Source: Trebonia sp035571275
Lineage (GTDB): Bacteria; Actinomycetota; Actinomycetes; Streptosporangiales; Streptosporangiaceae
DNA: 64,000 nt
Direction of reading: 5' to 3'
Assembly: GCA_035571275.1 (NCBI GenBank)
Contig: DATMKQ010000412.1
Coordinates: 22,772-86,771 of the forward strand
Shown here: piece by piece, positions 24,585 to 32,648 of the stretch
Layout: each line of letters opens with the position of its first letter
Numbering within the stretch: the stretch's first letter is position 1
Program-made: the position numbers and the translations under genes
Notes under the pieces: model-generated
The model's input: the letters and a program-made list of their open reading frames with translations, nothing else
Databases searched by the model: none
Told to the model about the DNA's origin: nothing

Positions 24585-25570
24585 TGCCAGTGCGGATAGA
24601 TCAGGTCAGGCGCGCTCACCTTATCCAGCGCGGCGCGTTCGCCGGCGGTCAGCGACAGCGACGCCGCGCCCAGGTTGTCGCGCAGTTGCTCTTCGGTCCG
24701 GGCCCCGATGATCACCGAGGTCACCGCGGGCCTGCCGAGCAGCCAGGCGAGCGCGACCTGGGCCGGGGCGGCGCCGTGCGCGCCCGCCACGTCGACGATC
24801 ACCTCGATCGTGTCGTACAGCTTCTCCCTGTCGCGGACCGGCGGCTCGTGCCACTCGCCGGACAGCTGCCGCGTCTGGCCCGACGGCGAGGCGTCGCGCC
24901 GGTACTTGCCCGATACCAGCCCGCCGGCCAGCGGGGACCACACCAGGATGCCAAGTCCCTGGTCGACCGACAGCGGGACGAGTTCGTACTCGGCGTCCCT
25001 GGACTCCAGGGAGTAGTAGATCTGCTGCGCCGCGAACCGCTCGAAGCCGTGGCTGTCGGCGACCGCGAGCGCCTTCATCAGCTGCCAGCCCGCGTAGTTC
25101 GACGCCGCCAGGTACCGCACCTTGCCTGCGGTGACCAGCGCGGACAGCGCGGACAACGTCTCATCGAGCCGGGTCTGCCCGTCCCACTCGTGCACGTGGT
25201 AGATGTCGATGTGGTCGGTGCCCAGCCGGCGCAGGCTCGCCTCGCAGCCGGCGATGATGTGGTACCGGGACAGCCCGGCGTCGTTCGGCCCTTCGCCCAT
25301 CGCCATCCGCACCTTGGTGGACAGCAGCAGCGAGTCCCTGCGCCCCTTGACCACCTCGCCGGTGATCTCCTCCGCGAGCCCGCCGGAGTACACGTCGGCC
25401 GTGTCGACCAGGTTGATCCCCGCGTCCAGGCACATGTCAAGCTGGCGGCGCGCGCCATCGACGTCGGTCGCGCCGACGGCCCGGAACTCTCCGCCGCCGC
25501 CGAACGTCATCGTGCCGAGCGTCAGCGCCGACACCCGAAGGCCACTGTGCCCGAGCTGCCGGTATTCCAT
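24509..25570 (-). CDS. Aldo/keto reductase
   Basis: 353 aa from ATG 25570. AKR features are VSALTLGTMTFGGGGEF, DTADVYSGGLAEE (Asp and Tyr of the tetrad), LLLSTKVRM (Lys), DIYHVHEWDG (His) and SVIIGARTEEQLRDNL. The length and the GTMTFGG start match the AKR subgroup related to YhdN/GSP69-type and voltage-channel beta-subunit-like proteins. It begins two bases after the HIT-protein stop, making it the last gene of a three-gene minus-strand operon. Its 3' end overlaps the convergent YciO-like gene by 76 bases. Confidence 0.9.
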   Translation of the reverse strand: MEYRQLGHSGLRVSALTLGTMTFGGGGEFRAVGATDVDGARRQLDMCLDAGINLVDTADVYSGGLAEEITGEVVKGRRDSLLLSTKVRMAMGEGPNDAGLSRYHIIAGCEASLRRLGTDHIDIYHVHEWDGQTRLDETLSALSALVTAGKVRYLAASNYAGWQLMKALAVADSHGFERFAAQQIYYSLESRDAEYELVPLSVDQGLGILVWSPLAGGLVSGKYRRDASPSGQTRQLSGEWHEPPVRDREKLYDTIEVIVDVAGAHGAAPAQVALAWLLGRPAVTSVIIGARTEEQLRDNLGAASLSLTAGERAALDKVSAPDLIYPHWHQLATAQDRLGPADLALLAQHLPRS

Positions 25571-25572
25571 CG

Positions 25573-26211
25573 TCAACCACCCCCCGCTATGCGATTAGCT
25601 TCCTTCCAGGGATGCATCCGGCCGCCGTGGGAGGCGGCGAGCGCGCGCCCGACGGCGGCGGCGTCGGCGTCGCGCCGTGCGTCGGGGACGGCGGGCAGCA
25701 GGTCGTCCCATACCGCCAGGCAGGTGCCGCGCAGCTGGCTGAACCCGGCCGGGCGAGCGAAAAAGAATACGTGCAGGTGCGACCCGCCGTCTCCCCACCG
25801 GGAGACGTGCGCGCGGGCGACGTGCGGCAGCGACTCGATCGCCCGCGTGATCCGCACGATGAGCAGCCCCATCTCGGCGGCCAGGTCATCGGGAAGGTCT
25901 GGCACGTCGTGATGGGCGGCCGTCTCCAGGATGAGGATCAGCGGAGCGCCTGACGGCCCGTAGGCCCACAGCTGCCAGCGGTCGTCGGACCAGACCGGCG
26001 ACCGGTCGGTGGTGCACGCCGGGCACTCCAGGCCGCCCTCGCCCGACCGCGGGGGCTCGGGCAGCACCGGTGGCCGCAGCGGCACGGACCGCAGCCCGTC
26101 CGGCTCGAACGGGAACGTCTCCCAGCCGGCCATCCGGGACAGCGGCAGCCGCCCTTGGTTGTCGGCGGCCTGCATCGCATACGCGTAGAAGTCCCCAGGA
26201 CTCATCGGCAT
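25573..26211 (-). CDS. HIT-like (histidine-triad fold) protein
   Basis: 212 aa. The start ATG at 26211 overlaps the stop of the upstream methyltransferase gene (TGATG), which decides it over longer frames. The C-terminal half contains HVSRWGDGGSHLHVFFFARP, a HxHxF form of the histidine-triad active site with the third His replaced. The middle carries a CPAC pair (possible metal site) and LILETAAHHDVPDLPDDLA, as in HIT/GalT-fold proteins. It may be a nucleotide hydrolase or transferase. The substrate is unknown and the degenerate triad leaves activity open. Confidence 0.75.
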   Translation of the reverse strand: MPMSPGDFYAYAMQAADNQGRLPLSRMAGWETFPFEPDGLRSVPLRPPVLPEPPRSGEGGLECPACTTDRSPVWSDDRWQLWAYGPSGAPLILILETAAHHDVPDLPDDLAAEMGLLIVRITRAIESLPHVARAHVSRWGDGGSHLHVFFFARPAGFSQLRGTCLAVWDDLLPAVPDARRDADAAAVGRALAASHGGRMHPWKEANRIAGGG

Positions 26212-27020
26212 CAGCCCAGAATAGACCCGGACCCGTCGCTCGCGCCGGGCGCTACCGCGCATAGCAGGCGATTGTCGCCACGCTGCCAAAGCGTGCCAAT
26301 CTCGCTGAAACCGGCCTGCCTGAGCGCCGCCACGTGGGTGCCGAGCATCGTGCTCTCCTCGCTGTGGTGGCCGGCCTCGACCCGGCGGCGCTCACGCTCG
26401 GCGGCGTAGCCGGCCAGTTCCGGATCGGCGGCCACCGCCTCCCACCAGCCGTACCAGTCCTCACGGTGACCGTCGGGGAACCGGCGCCCGTACTCGGCGT
26501 CCCGCAGCGCCTTGTCGAGGCGGGCCAGCGTCGGGTCGCGGTCCGGGTCGAGCTGGAAGTGATCGCCGTCGAGAAGCAGGCCGCCGGGTCGCAGCACCGC
26601 GACGGCGAGTTCCGCGTACAGGGCCGCAAGCTCCGACTTGTACAGCCAGTGCAAGGCGGTGGTGCTCACCACGGCGTCTGCCTTCCTGTCCAGGCTGAGC
26701 CGGTCAAACCAACCGGAGACGCGCAGGTCCAGGTCCTCGAAGCGAATGCCGTCGTAGCCGGCACGGCCCAGCGCGAGCGTCACCGGGTCAGCGTCGACGC
26801 CGACGACAGTGGCCTTCGGCAGCCGGTCAAGCAGCCTGACCGACAGCGAGCCTGGGCCGCAGCCGAGGTCGATGACGAGCGGGTCCTCACGGCCGGTGCC
26901 CGCTTCAACCGCGTCGATCAGCGCGGTGAACCTGTCCTCACGGTCGGGCAGGGATTGCTCCTGCTGGTGATCCCAGCGCTCGATCCACGCGCGCGCGGTG
27001 TCATGGTCAAGGTGCGGCAT
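26211..27020 (-). CDS. Class I SAM-dependent methyltransferase
   Basis: 269 aa from ATG 27020, which is preceded by GAGGAGGT about 9 bases upstream; a longer frame from 27077 is disfavoured. Motif I is PLVIDLGCGPGSLSVRLL, followed by VVGVDADPVTLALGRAGYD (the acidic residue that binds SAM ribose), then ADAVVSTTALHWLYKSEL and LRPGGLLLDGDHF. The first of three tightly coupled minus-strand genes (methyltransferase, HIT, aldo/keto reductase). The small-molecule target is not identifiable. Confidence 0.9.
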   Translation of the reverse strand: MPHLDHDTARAWIERWDHQQEQSLPDREDRFTALIDAVEAGTGREDPLVIDLGCGPGSLSVRLLDRLPKATVVGVDADPVTLALGRAGYDGIRFEDLDLRVSGWFDRLSLDRKADAVVSTTALHWLYKSELAALYAELAVAVLRPGGLLLDGDHFQLDPDRDPTLARLDKALRDAEYGRRFPDGHREDWYGWWEAVAADPELAGYAAERERRRVEAGHHSEESTMLGTHVAALRQAGFSEIGTLWQRGDNRLLCAVAPGASDGSGSILG

Positions 27021-27108
27021 TGGGGTATGACCTCCTCGGCGACTGACGTAACTGGCTAATATCATTACGGCGGTCACGACTTTACGGGCTGGAGGTGTAA
27101 CCGGTCAA

Positions 27109-27675
27109 GTGGACTTCAACAGTCACACCGATGCCGTGGTGCGGACGGCGGTGGCGCTGGTCAACCTGCTGACACCCGGATCGGCGCGCGGCCGCGCGTA
27201 TCAGCCGCCGGAAGGCGAGGAGCGGACGGAGGCGGCCGCCGACGTGCTGCGGTCGGGCGGCGGGCGGCAGGCGCCCACCTGGGAGGAAGCGGCCTCGCTG
27301 TGCTTCGTGGCCGCCGAGCTGCGCGAGGTATTCGCCGCCGTGGACACGGGACGCGTGGACGAAGCCGCGGGTCTCGTCAATGCGATGCTGGGACGCACCG
27401 GCGCGCGGCCGATGCTGGACAGGCACGACGACCAGCCGTGGCACCTGCACTTCCACGCCGCGGATGAAACCCTGGTCAACGGCTGGGCGGCCGGCTGCGC
27501 CACCGGCCTCGCGGTCGTGCTCGGCAGCGAACTGCACGACCGGCTGGGCATCTGCACGGCGCCGCGGTGCGACCGGGTGTACGTGGACACGTCACGCAAC
27601 GGCACCCGGAGGTACTGCTCCACCTCCTGCCAGAACCGGGTCAAGACCGCCGCCTTCCGCGCCCGCCTGTCGTAG
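27109..27675 (+). CDS. CGNR zinc-finger (ABATE domain) transcriptional regulator-like protein
   Basis: 188 aa from GTG 27109, with GGAGGTG at 27091-27097. The N-terminal ABATE-type helical domain (about 1-130) is followed by the CGNR zinc finger: CTAPRCDRVYVDTSRNGTRRYCS and SCQNRVK, giving four Cys ligands and the QNR/CGNR tripeptide. Members are thought to be DNA-binding regulators. It is divergent from the methyltransferase operon (88-base gap) and may regulate it. Confidence 0.92.
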   Translation: MDFNSHTDAVVRTAVALVNLLTPGSARGRAYQPPEGEERTEAAADVLRSGGGRQAPTWEEAASLCFVAAELREVFAAVDTGRVDEAAGLVNAMLGRTGARPMLDRHDDQPWHLHFHAADETLVNGWAAGCATGLAVVLGSELHDRLGICTAPRCDRVYVDTSRNGTRRYCSTSCQNRVKTAAFRARLS

Positions 27676-27682
27676 CCGCCCA

Positions 27683-28519
27683 TCAGGTGATGTCGCGGCG
27701 GACCGTGGTGCGGGCCGCGATCAGCGCGCCGACCAGGGTGATCGCCACGAGCAGGGCCGTGGCGGCGGCGAACGGGAGCGGGACGCCTGAGGTCACGCCA
27801 CGCCCTGGACCGAAGCTGGAGCCGCCGAGGGGGGTGCCGGCCAGCGTCGTCGCGGCGGTGTATGGCAGGTACGGCCTGACCGGCTTGAACAGGCTGCCAA
27901 CCAGCGACTCGAGGATGATCGACCAGACGAAAACCCCGATCACGGCGGCGAACTGGGAGCGGACAAGCGAGCCTACGACTACGCCGATCGCGCAGAGCAG
28001 CGCCCCGCCGACCAGGTGGCCGGCGCCCCAGTCGAAGAACGCGCCGCCGCCGATCGCGATCCGGTAGCCGTGCGCGGCCGTGAACGACAGCCCGACGGCG
28101 CACGCGACGGCGTATCCGCCGAGGCCGAACACGGCGCCCCCCGCGGCACCAGCGATGGTCTTCGCGGCCAGCACGCGACCGCGGTGCGGCGCCCCCAGGT
28201 AAGTAGCCGTCGCGGTCTGGTGCCGGAACTCGCCGCTTGAGATGATCACGCCGAGCACGGCCGCCAGGATGAGGCCCCACACTCCCCCGGTGACGATCGT
28301 CCGCAGGCCGGAGTACGTGTTCAGCGGCGCGGGCCCGTTGGCCTTGCCGGCCTGCGACGACTCGAGCGCGTTCCAGAACACGGTCAGCCCGAGCGAGGTC
28401 GCCAGCAGGCCGTACGTCATCCTGGTGCTGGCCAGCTTGAGCATTTCGACGCGAACTAGCCGGGTGAACCGAAGGTGCCGCGGGCTGGAAGGCGCCACGG
28501 GAATTGCCAGCGCTGTCAT
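27683..28519 (-). CDS. ABC transporter permease
   Basis: 278 aa with six hydrophobic segments (for example VTGGVWGLILAAVLGVIISSGEF, AGGAVFGLGGYAVACAVGLSF, LVGGALLCAIGVVVGSLV). It begins with a cytoplasmic helix MLKLASTRMTYGLL, as in ABC-2 type permeases. The F-R-H-Q-T-A-T-A-T-Y-L segment after helix 2 is common in these exporters. Its ATG overlaps the stop of the ATPase gene by 4 bases, so the two are coupled. The pair is divergent from a two-component system. Confidence 0.9.
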   Translation of the reverse strand: MTALAIPVAPSSPRHLRFTRLVRVEMLKLASTRMTYGLLATSLGLTVFWNALESSQAGKANGPAPLNTYSGLRTIVTGGVWGLILAAVLGVIISSGEFRHQTATATYLGAPHRGRVLAAKTIAGAAGGAVFGLGGYAVACAVGLSFTAAHGYRIAIGGGAFFDWGAGHLVGGALLCAIGVVVGSLVRSQFAAVIGVFVWSIILESLVGSLFKPVRPYLPYTAATTLAGTPLGGSSFGPGRGVTSGVPLPFAAATALLVAITLVGALIAARTTVRRDIT

Positions 28520-29226
28520 CGGGATGCCTCCTGGGTGAGCTGGAAGAAGACGTCTTCGAGGCCGGCGCCGCTCGCGGTCAGCTCAGCGACCGGGCCCTGG
28601 GCGACGAGTCGCCCGTGGTCGATGATCACCACCGCATCGACGGTCTGCGCGACCTCAGCGAGCAGGTGGCTGGACACGAGAACGGTGCCGCCTTCGGCGG
28701 CGAAGCCGCGCAGCAGGCCGCGCAGCCAGCGGACGCCCTCCGGGTCAAGGCCGTTCGCTGGCTCGTCGAGGATCAGCACTTCCGGGTCGGCGATCACGGC
28801 GGTGGCCAGGCCCAGACGCTGCCGCATGCCGAGCGAGAACCCGCCGATCCTGCGGTCCCCCGCGTCCGCCAGTCCCACCAACTCGAGCACATCGTCGACC
28901 CTAGACGGGTCCGCCTCCGCGGCCAGTGCCTGAATCCGCAGGTGGGCACGCGCGGTGCGGCCCGGATAGAAGCTGGCCGCCTCGAGGACCGCGCCGACCG
29001 CGTGCAGCGGCTCCGGTAGGTCCCTGTACGCCCTTCCGTCGATTTCCGCGGTGCCCGCGCTGGGGGCCACCAGGCCGAGGAGCATGCGAAGCGTGGTGGT
29101 CTTGCCGGCGCCGTTCGGACCGAGAAAGCCGGTCACGGTGCCGGGTTGGACGTTGAAGCTAAGCCCGTCGACCGCGGTCACCGCACCGAACCGCTTGACG
29201 AGGCCGCGTACCTGAATCGTTGCCAT
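28516..29226 (-). CDS. ABC transporter ATP-binding protein
   Basis: 236 aa from ATG 29226; the longer frame adds a non-homologous leader. Walker A is GPNGAGKTTTLRMLL, the signature is FSLGMRQRLGLA, and Walker B is EVLILDEPANGLDPEG, followed by the H-loop VSSHLLAEV. This belongs to the DrrA/CcmA-like class of ABC-2 exporter ATPases. With the overlapping permease it forms a complete half-transporter pair, probably an exporter for an antimicrobial or lipid. The divergent histidine kinase/response regulator pair (29372-31245) is the probable controller. Confidence 0.93.
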   Translation of the reverse strand: MATIQVRGLVKRFGAVTAVDGLSFNVQPGTVTGFLGPNGAGKTTTLRMLLGLVAPSAGTAEIDGRAYRDLPEPLHAVGAVLEAASFYPGRTARAHLRIQALAAEADPSRVDDVLELVGLADAGDRRIGGFSLGMRQRLGLATAVIADPEVLILDEPANGLDPEGVRWLRGLLRGFAAEGGTVLVSSHLLAEVAQTVDAVVIIDHGRLVAQGPVAELTASGAGLEDVFFQLTQEASR

Positions 29227-29371
29227 GCCAGCAAGCGTGCGGCCCGCCGGGCGGTCCTGTCGTCGCACGAGCGGACAGCGTGGTGTCAACCACGGGAGTA
29301 TCCGGCCGCGCGAAAAACCACCCTCAGGACGACGACGCGGGCACTGGCCCCCGGATAGCTTCGCAAGCACG

Positions 29372-30469
29372 ATGACTACCGCGACACGACGATGGGCGAT
29401 CGACGCGGCACTGGCGGCGCTGGTGACCGGGGTGCAGCTCGCCGTGGCGCTGGCCCCCCTGCGGTGGAACGGTCACGCGGAGAGCCAGCCCGGTTCGTTC
29501 GGGATAATTCTCTTGATTATCGCTGGTGCGGCGCTCGTGGCGCGGCGGCGGTTCCCCGGCGCGGTGCTTGGCGTGGTCCTGGCCGCGACGCTGGGCGCCA
29601 AAGCGCTCGGCGCCCAGTACGTATGGCTCGCGCTGATCGTCGCGTTCTGCACCGCGGTGCTGCGCGGACGGCGCTGGCCGGCGATCGCGTCACTGGTCGT
29701 CGGGTACGCCGCTTCGGTGTGGGACGCGCGGGCGGAATTCGCGCTGCTGCTGGCCGCCGGGCTGGTCACGCTGCTGTCGGTCGCCGAGCTGAGCCGGGCG
29801 CTGAACGCGCGAGCCGCCGCGGACCGGCGCGGGCGGGAGGAGGCGATACGGCGGCGGGCCACCGAGGAGCGGCTGGCGATCGCGCGGGACCTGCACGACG
29901 TGGTGGCGCACAGCATCTCGGTGATCAACGTGCAGGCGAACACCGCGCTGCACCTGATGGACAGGCAGCCGTCGCGGGCCAGGGAGGCGCTCACGTCCAT
30001 CCGTGAAGTGAGCGGGCAGACGCTCGGGGAACTCAGCGCCGTCCTCGGGGCGCTGCGGGATACGTCGGCCCCGCTAGCCCCGGCGCCCGGGGTGGCGCGG
30101 CTAGGCGAACTCGCCGCCCGGGCGCGGTCGGCGGGGTTCGAGGTATCGGTGTCCGCCGAGGGTGGCGTCCGCGATCTGGCGGCCGGGGTGGACGCCGCGG
30201 CGTACCGGATCGTGCAGGAGGCGCTGACCAACGCGGTGCGGCATTCCGGCGGGCATGTGGCCAAGGTCCGGCTGCGATACGGACCCGATGACCTGGTGAT
30301 AGAGGTAGAGGATGACGGTCGCGGGGGGGTCACCGGGGGGGTCGTCCCCCCGGGGGCTAACAGCGGCCTCGCCGGGATGGGCGAGCGCGCGGGGGCGCTC
30401 GGCGGGACGCTGACCGCGGGGCCGCGGCCGGAGGGCGGGTTCCGGGTGCTCGCGAGGCTGCCGACGTGA
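29372..30469 (+). CDS. Sensor histidine kinase, NarL-type (HisKA_3)
   Basis: 365 aa from ATG 29372. About five N-terminal hydrophobic helices without a large external loop, then a coiled segment, the HisKA_3 box ERLAIARDLHDVVAHSISVI with the phospho-accepting His, and the HATPase domain (VQEALTNAVRHSGG as N box, VEDDGRGG as G1). A G7/C6 inverted repeat lies in the coding sequence near 30330-30352, in a glycine/proline loop of the ATP lid. It overlaps the response-regulator start by 4 bases. Divergent to an ABC exporter across 145 bases, it likely senses envelope stress or an antibiotic. Confidence 0.92.
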   Translation: MTTATRRWAIDAALAALVTGVQLAVALAPLRWNGHAESQPGSFGIILLIIAGAALVARRRFPGAVLGVVLAATLGAKALGAQYVWLALIVAFCTAVLRGRRWPAIASLVVGYAASVWDARAEFALLLAAGLVTLLSVAELSRALNARAAADRRGREEAIRRRATEERLAIARDLHDVVAHSISVINVQANTALHLMDRQPSRAREALTSIREVSGQTLGELSAVLGALRDTSAPLAPAPGVARLGELAARARSAGFEVSVSAEGGVRDLAAGVDAAAYRIVQEALTNAVRHSGGHVAKVRLRYGPDDLVIEVEDDGRGGVTGGVVPPGANSGLAGMGERAGALGGTLTAGPRPEGGFRVLARLPT

Positions 30470-31245
30470 TCCGGGTCGGGCTCGCCGACGACCAGGCCCT
30501 GGTGCGGTCCGGGTTCGCCGCGCTGCTCGACGCCGAAGACGACATCACCGTGGTCGGGTCGGTGGCGGACGGGTTCGCGGCGGTCCGGCTGGCGCGCGAG
30601 GCGGGGCCCGACGTGCTGTTGATGGACATCCGGATGCCCGGGCTTGACGGCATCGCGGCGACGCGGGAGATCGCGTCGGTGCCCGCGCTGGCCGCGGTGC
30701 ACGTGGTGATCCTGACGACGTTCGGGCTGGATGAGTACATCTTCGACGCGATACGGGCGGGCGCCGCCGGGTTCCTGGTCAAGGACACCGACGCGGCGGA
30801 ACTGATCCGCGCGGTCCGGGTCATCGCCTCAGGAGACTCCTTGATGTCCCCGGGGGTGACGCGACGGCTGATCGCCGAGTTCGCTTCGCGGACCCGGGCG
30901 GCCGTGCCAGTGCCCGGGCTGTCCGAGCTGACCGCGCGGGAGCGTGAGGTGGTCGCCTTGGTGGCAGCCGGGTTGTCCAATGAGGAGATCGCCGCGCGGA
31001 TCTACGTCAGCCAGTCGACGGTGAAGACGCACGTGGCCCGCGCGATGACCAAGCTGGCCGCGCGGGACCGCGCCCAGCTCGTGGTGATCGCCTACGAGGC
31101 CGCCCTGGTGCGGCCGGGCTGGGCGCAGGTCGAGTTAGGTCCGCGCTCGCGGCGCTTGCGCCCGGCTCCGCCCGGCTCCGGCCGGCTCCGGCCGACTCCG
31201 GCCGGCGGAGTAGACGAAACCGACCCAGCCGGGCCTTTAGGATAA
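30466..31245 (+). CDS. LuxR/NarL-type response regulator
   Basis: 259 aa from GTG 30466, overlapping the kinase stop. The receiver domain (1-120) has the acidic pair DD at 8-9, phospho-acceptor D54 in LLMDIRMPG, and GFLVKDT with the conserved Lys. The C-terminal GerE domain (about 150-215) has LTAREREVVALVAAGLSNEEIA and VSQSTVKTHVARAMTKL. The last 40 or so residues are an Arg/Pro/Gly-rich tail encoded by about 10-base GGCTCCGGCC repeats (31150-31205), unlike the family, so the ancestral stop may have been displaced. It probably controls the divergent ABC exporter. Confidence 0.92.
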   Translation: MIRVGLADDQALVRSGFAALLDAEDDITVVGSVADGFAAVRLAREAGPDVLLMDIRMPGLDGIAATREIASVPALAAVHVVILTTFGLDEYIFDAIRAGAAGFLVKDTDAAELIRAVRVIASGDSLMSPGVTRRLIAEFASRTRAAVPVPGLSELTAREREVVALVAAGLSNEEIAARIYVSQSTVKTHVARAMTKLAARDRAQLVVIAYEAALVRPGWAQVELGPRSRRLRPAPPGSGRLRPTPAGGVDETDPAGPLG

Positions 31246-31286
31246 ATGGCGTCGGGTCTTCACACGCTGTTAAGGCGGTATCGACG

Positions 31287-32630
31287 GTGGAAACGCTTCC
31301 TGGCCCGGTACTCAGTGCTCTGACTGGCATCGTGGGCGAACACCATGTCCTGACGGGCGATGCGGCCGTCGGATTCGCCGTTGACTGGACAGGGCGGTTT
31401 CAGGGCCACGCGGCGGCGGTCGTGCGCCCGCGTGACACCGCCGAGGTCGCGGCGGTCTTGGCCGTGTGCACCAAGGCCCGCGTGCCCGTCGTCCCGCAAG
31501 GAGGGAATACCGGCCTGGTCGGCGGCGGCGTGCCGCTGCACGGTGAGGTCGTGCTCAGCCTCGCTCGCCTGACTCAGATGGGCGCCGTCGACCGGGAGGC
31601 GTCGCAGGTCACGGCCGGCGCTGGGGTTACCCTCCAGCGGGTCTCGGACGCCGACCCTGACCTCGATCTCGGGATCGCGATCGCCAGCCGGGAGAGCGCG
31701 ACCGTCGGCGGAGCGGTGGCGACCAACGCGGGTGGGGTGCGAGTGCTGCGCTTCGGGCCGATGCGCGCGCAGTTGCGCGGCATCGAGGCGGTCCTGTCCG
31801 ACGGCACGATCGTGTCGCACCTAGCCGGGTTGACCAAGGACAACACCGGCTACGACTACCCGTCGCTGCTCGCCGGCTCAGAAGGCACCCTGGCCGTCAT
31901 CACCCGAGCGCGGCTCCGGCTGGTTCCGCGCATGACAGACGCGGTCACCGTGATCATCGGGCTGGGCGGCCTCGACGAACTCCACGCGCTGGCTCTCCTG
32001 GCGGTGCGCGAGGTACCCGGACTCGTTTCCGCCGAGTTCTTCACGAGGACTGGGCTCGACATCCTCGTCAAGCACGCCGGCCTCGTGCCGCCGCTGCCGA
32101 CGCAAGCGCCGGCTTACCTGCTGCTTGAAGCCTCGGGCGCCAGCGCGCTCGACGACCTCGCGGAGGTGATCGGCGACCGGGACGCCGCCGTCGCGGAGGC
32201 CGCCGCCGACAGGCGACGGCTCTGGTCCTACCGGGAACGCCATCCCGAAGCCGCCGGGTTCCTCGGCATGCCGCTCAAGCTGGACGTTTCTGTGCCGGCG
32301 GCGCAATGGGTGCGGCTCGCGTCGTCTGCCGGTGACGTGGTAGCGGCGGCAGACCCCGGGGCCACGGTCATCACCTTCGGGCATGTCGCCGATGGCAATG
32401 TGCACATCAACATCGTTCCCGCGGCGGCGGCGGACGGCCGCCACGAGAACGCGGTGTTCTCCTTTGTCGCTTCGCTCGGTGGCTCGATTTCCGCGGAGCA
32501 CGGCATTGGCGCGCTGAAGGCACCATGGCTCGGCCTCGCCCGTACCGACGCGGAGCGCTCGCTGTTCGCCAGGATCCGCGGTGCGCTTGACCCGGCCGGC
32601 ACGTTGAACCCGTACGTTCTGCCACGATGA
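31287..32630 (+). CDS. FAD-linked oxidase (D-2-hydroxyacid/glycolate dehydrogenase GlcD-like)
   Basis: 447 aa from GTG 31287. An N-terminal PP-loop FAD-binding domain of the VAO/PCMH type (VVPQGGNTGLVGGGVPL, ESATVGGAVATNAGGVRVLRFG, LTKDNTGYDYPSLLAGSEGTLAV) and a C-terminal FAD-oxidase C domain ending FGHVADGNVHINI, SAEHGIGALK and LDPAGTLNPYVLP. It should oxidise a D-2-hydroxyacid such as D-lactate or D-2-hydroxyglutarate. No Fe-S partner (GlcF) is next to it. The STAND gene starts 18 bases downstream. Confidence 0.92.
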   Translation: METLPGPVLSALTGIVGEHHVLTGDAAVGFAVDWTGRFQGHAAAVVRPRDTAEVAAVLAVCTKARVPVVPQGGNTGLVGGGVPLHGEVVLSLARLTQMGAVDREASQVTAGAGVTLQRVSDADPDLDLGIAIASRESATVGGAVATNAGGVRVLRFGPMRAQLRGIEAVLSDGTIVSHLAGLTKDNTGYDYPSLLAGSEGTLAVITRARLRLVPRMTDAVTVIIGLGGLDELHALALLAVREVPGLVSAEFFTRTGLDILVKHAGLVPPLPTQAPAYLLLEASGASALDDLAEVIGDRDAAVAEAAADRRRLWSYRERHPEAAGFLGMPLKLDVSVPAAQWVRLASSAGDVVAAADPGATVITFGHVADGNVHINIVPAAAADGRHENAVFSFVASLGGSISAEHGIGALKAPWLGLARTDAERSLFARIRGALDPAGTLNPYVLPR

Positions 32631-32648
32631 CGGCCGTCAGGGAGCATC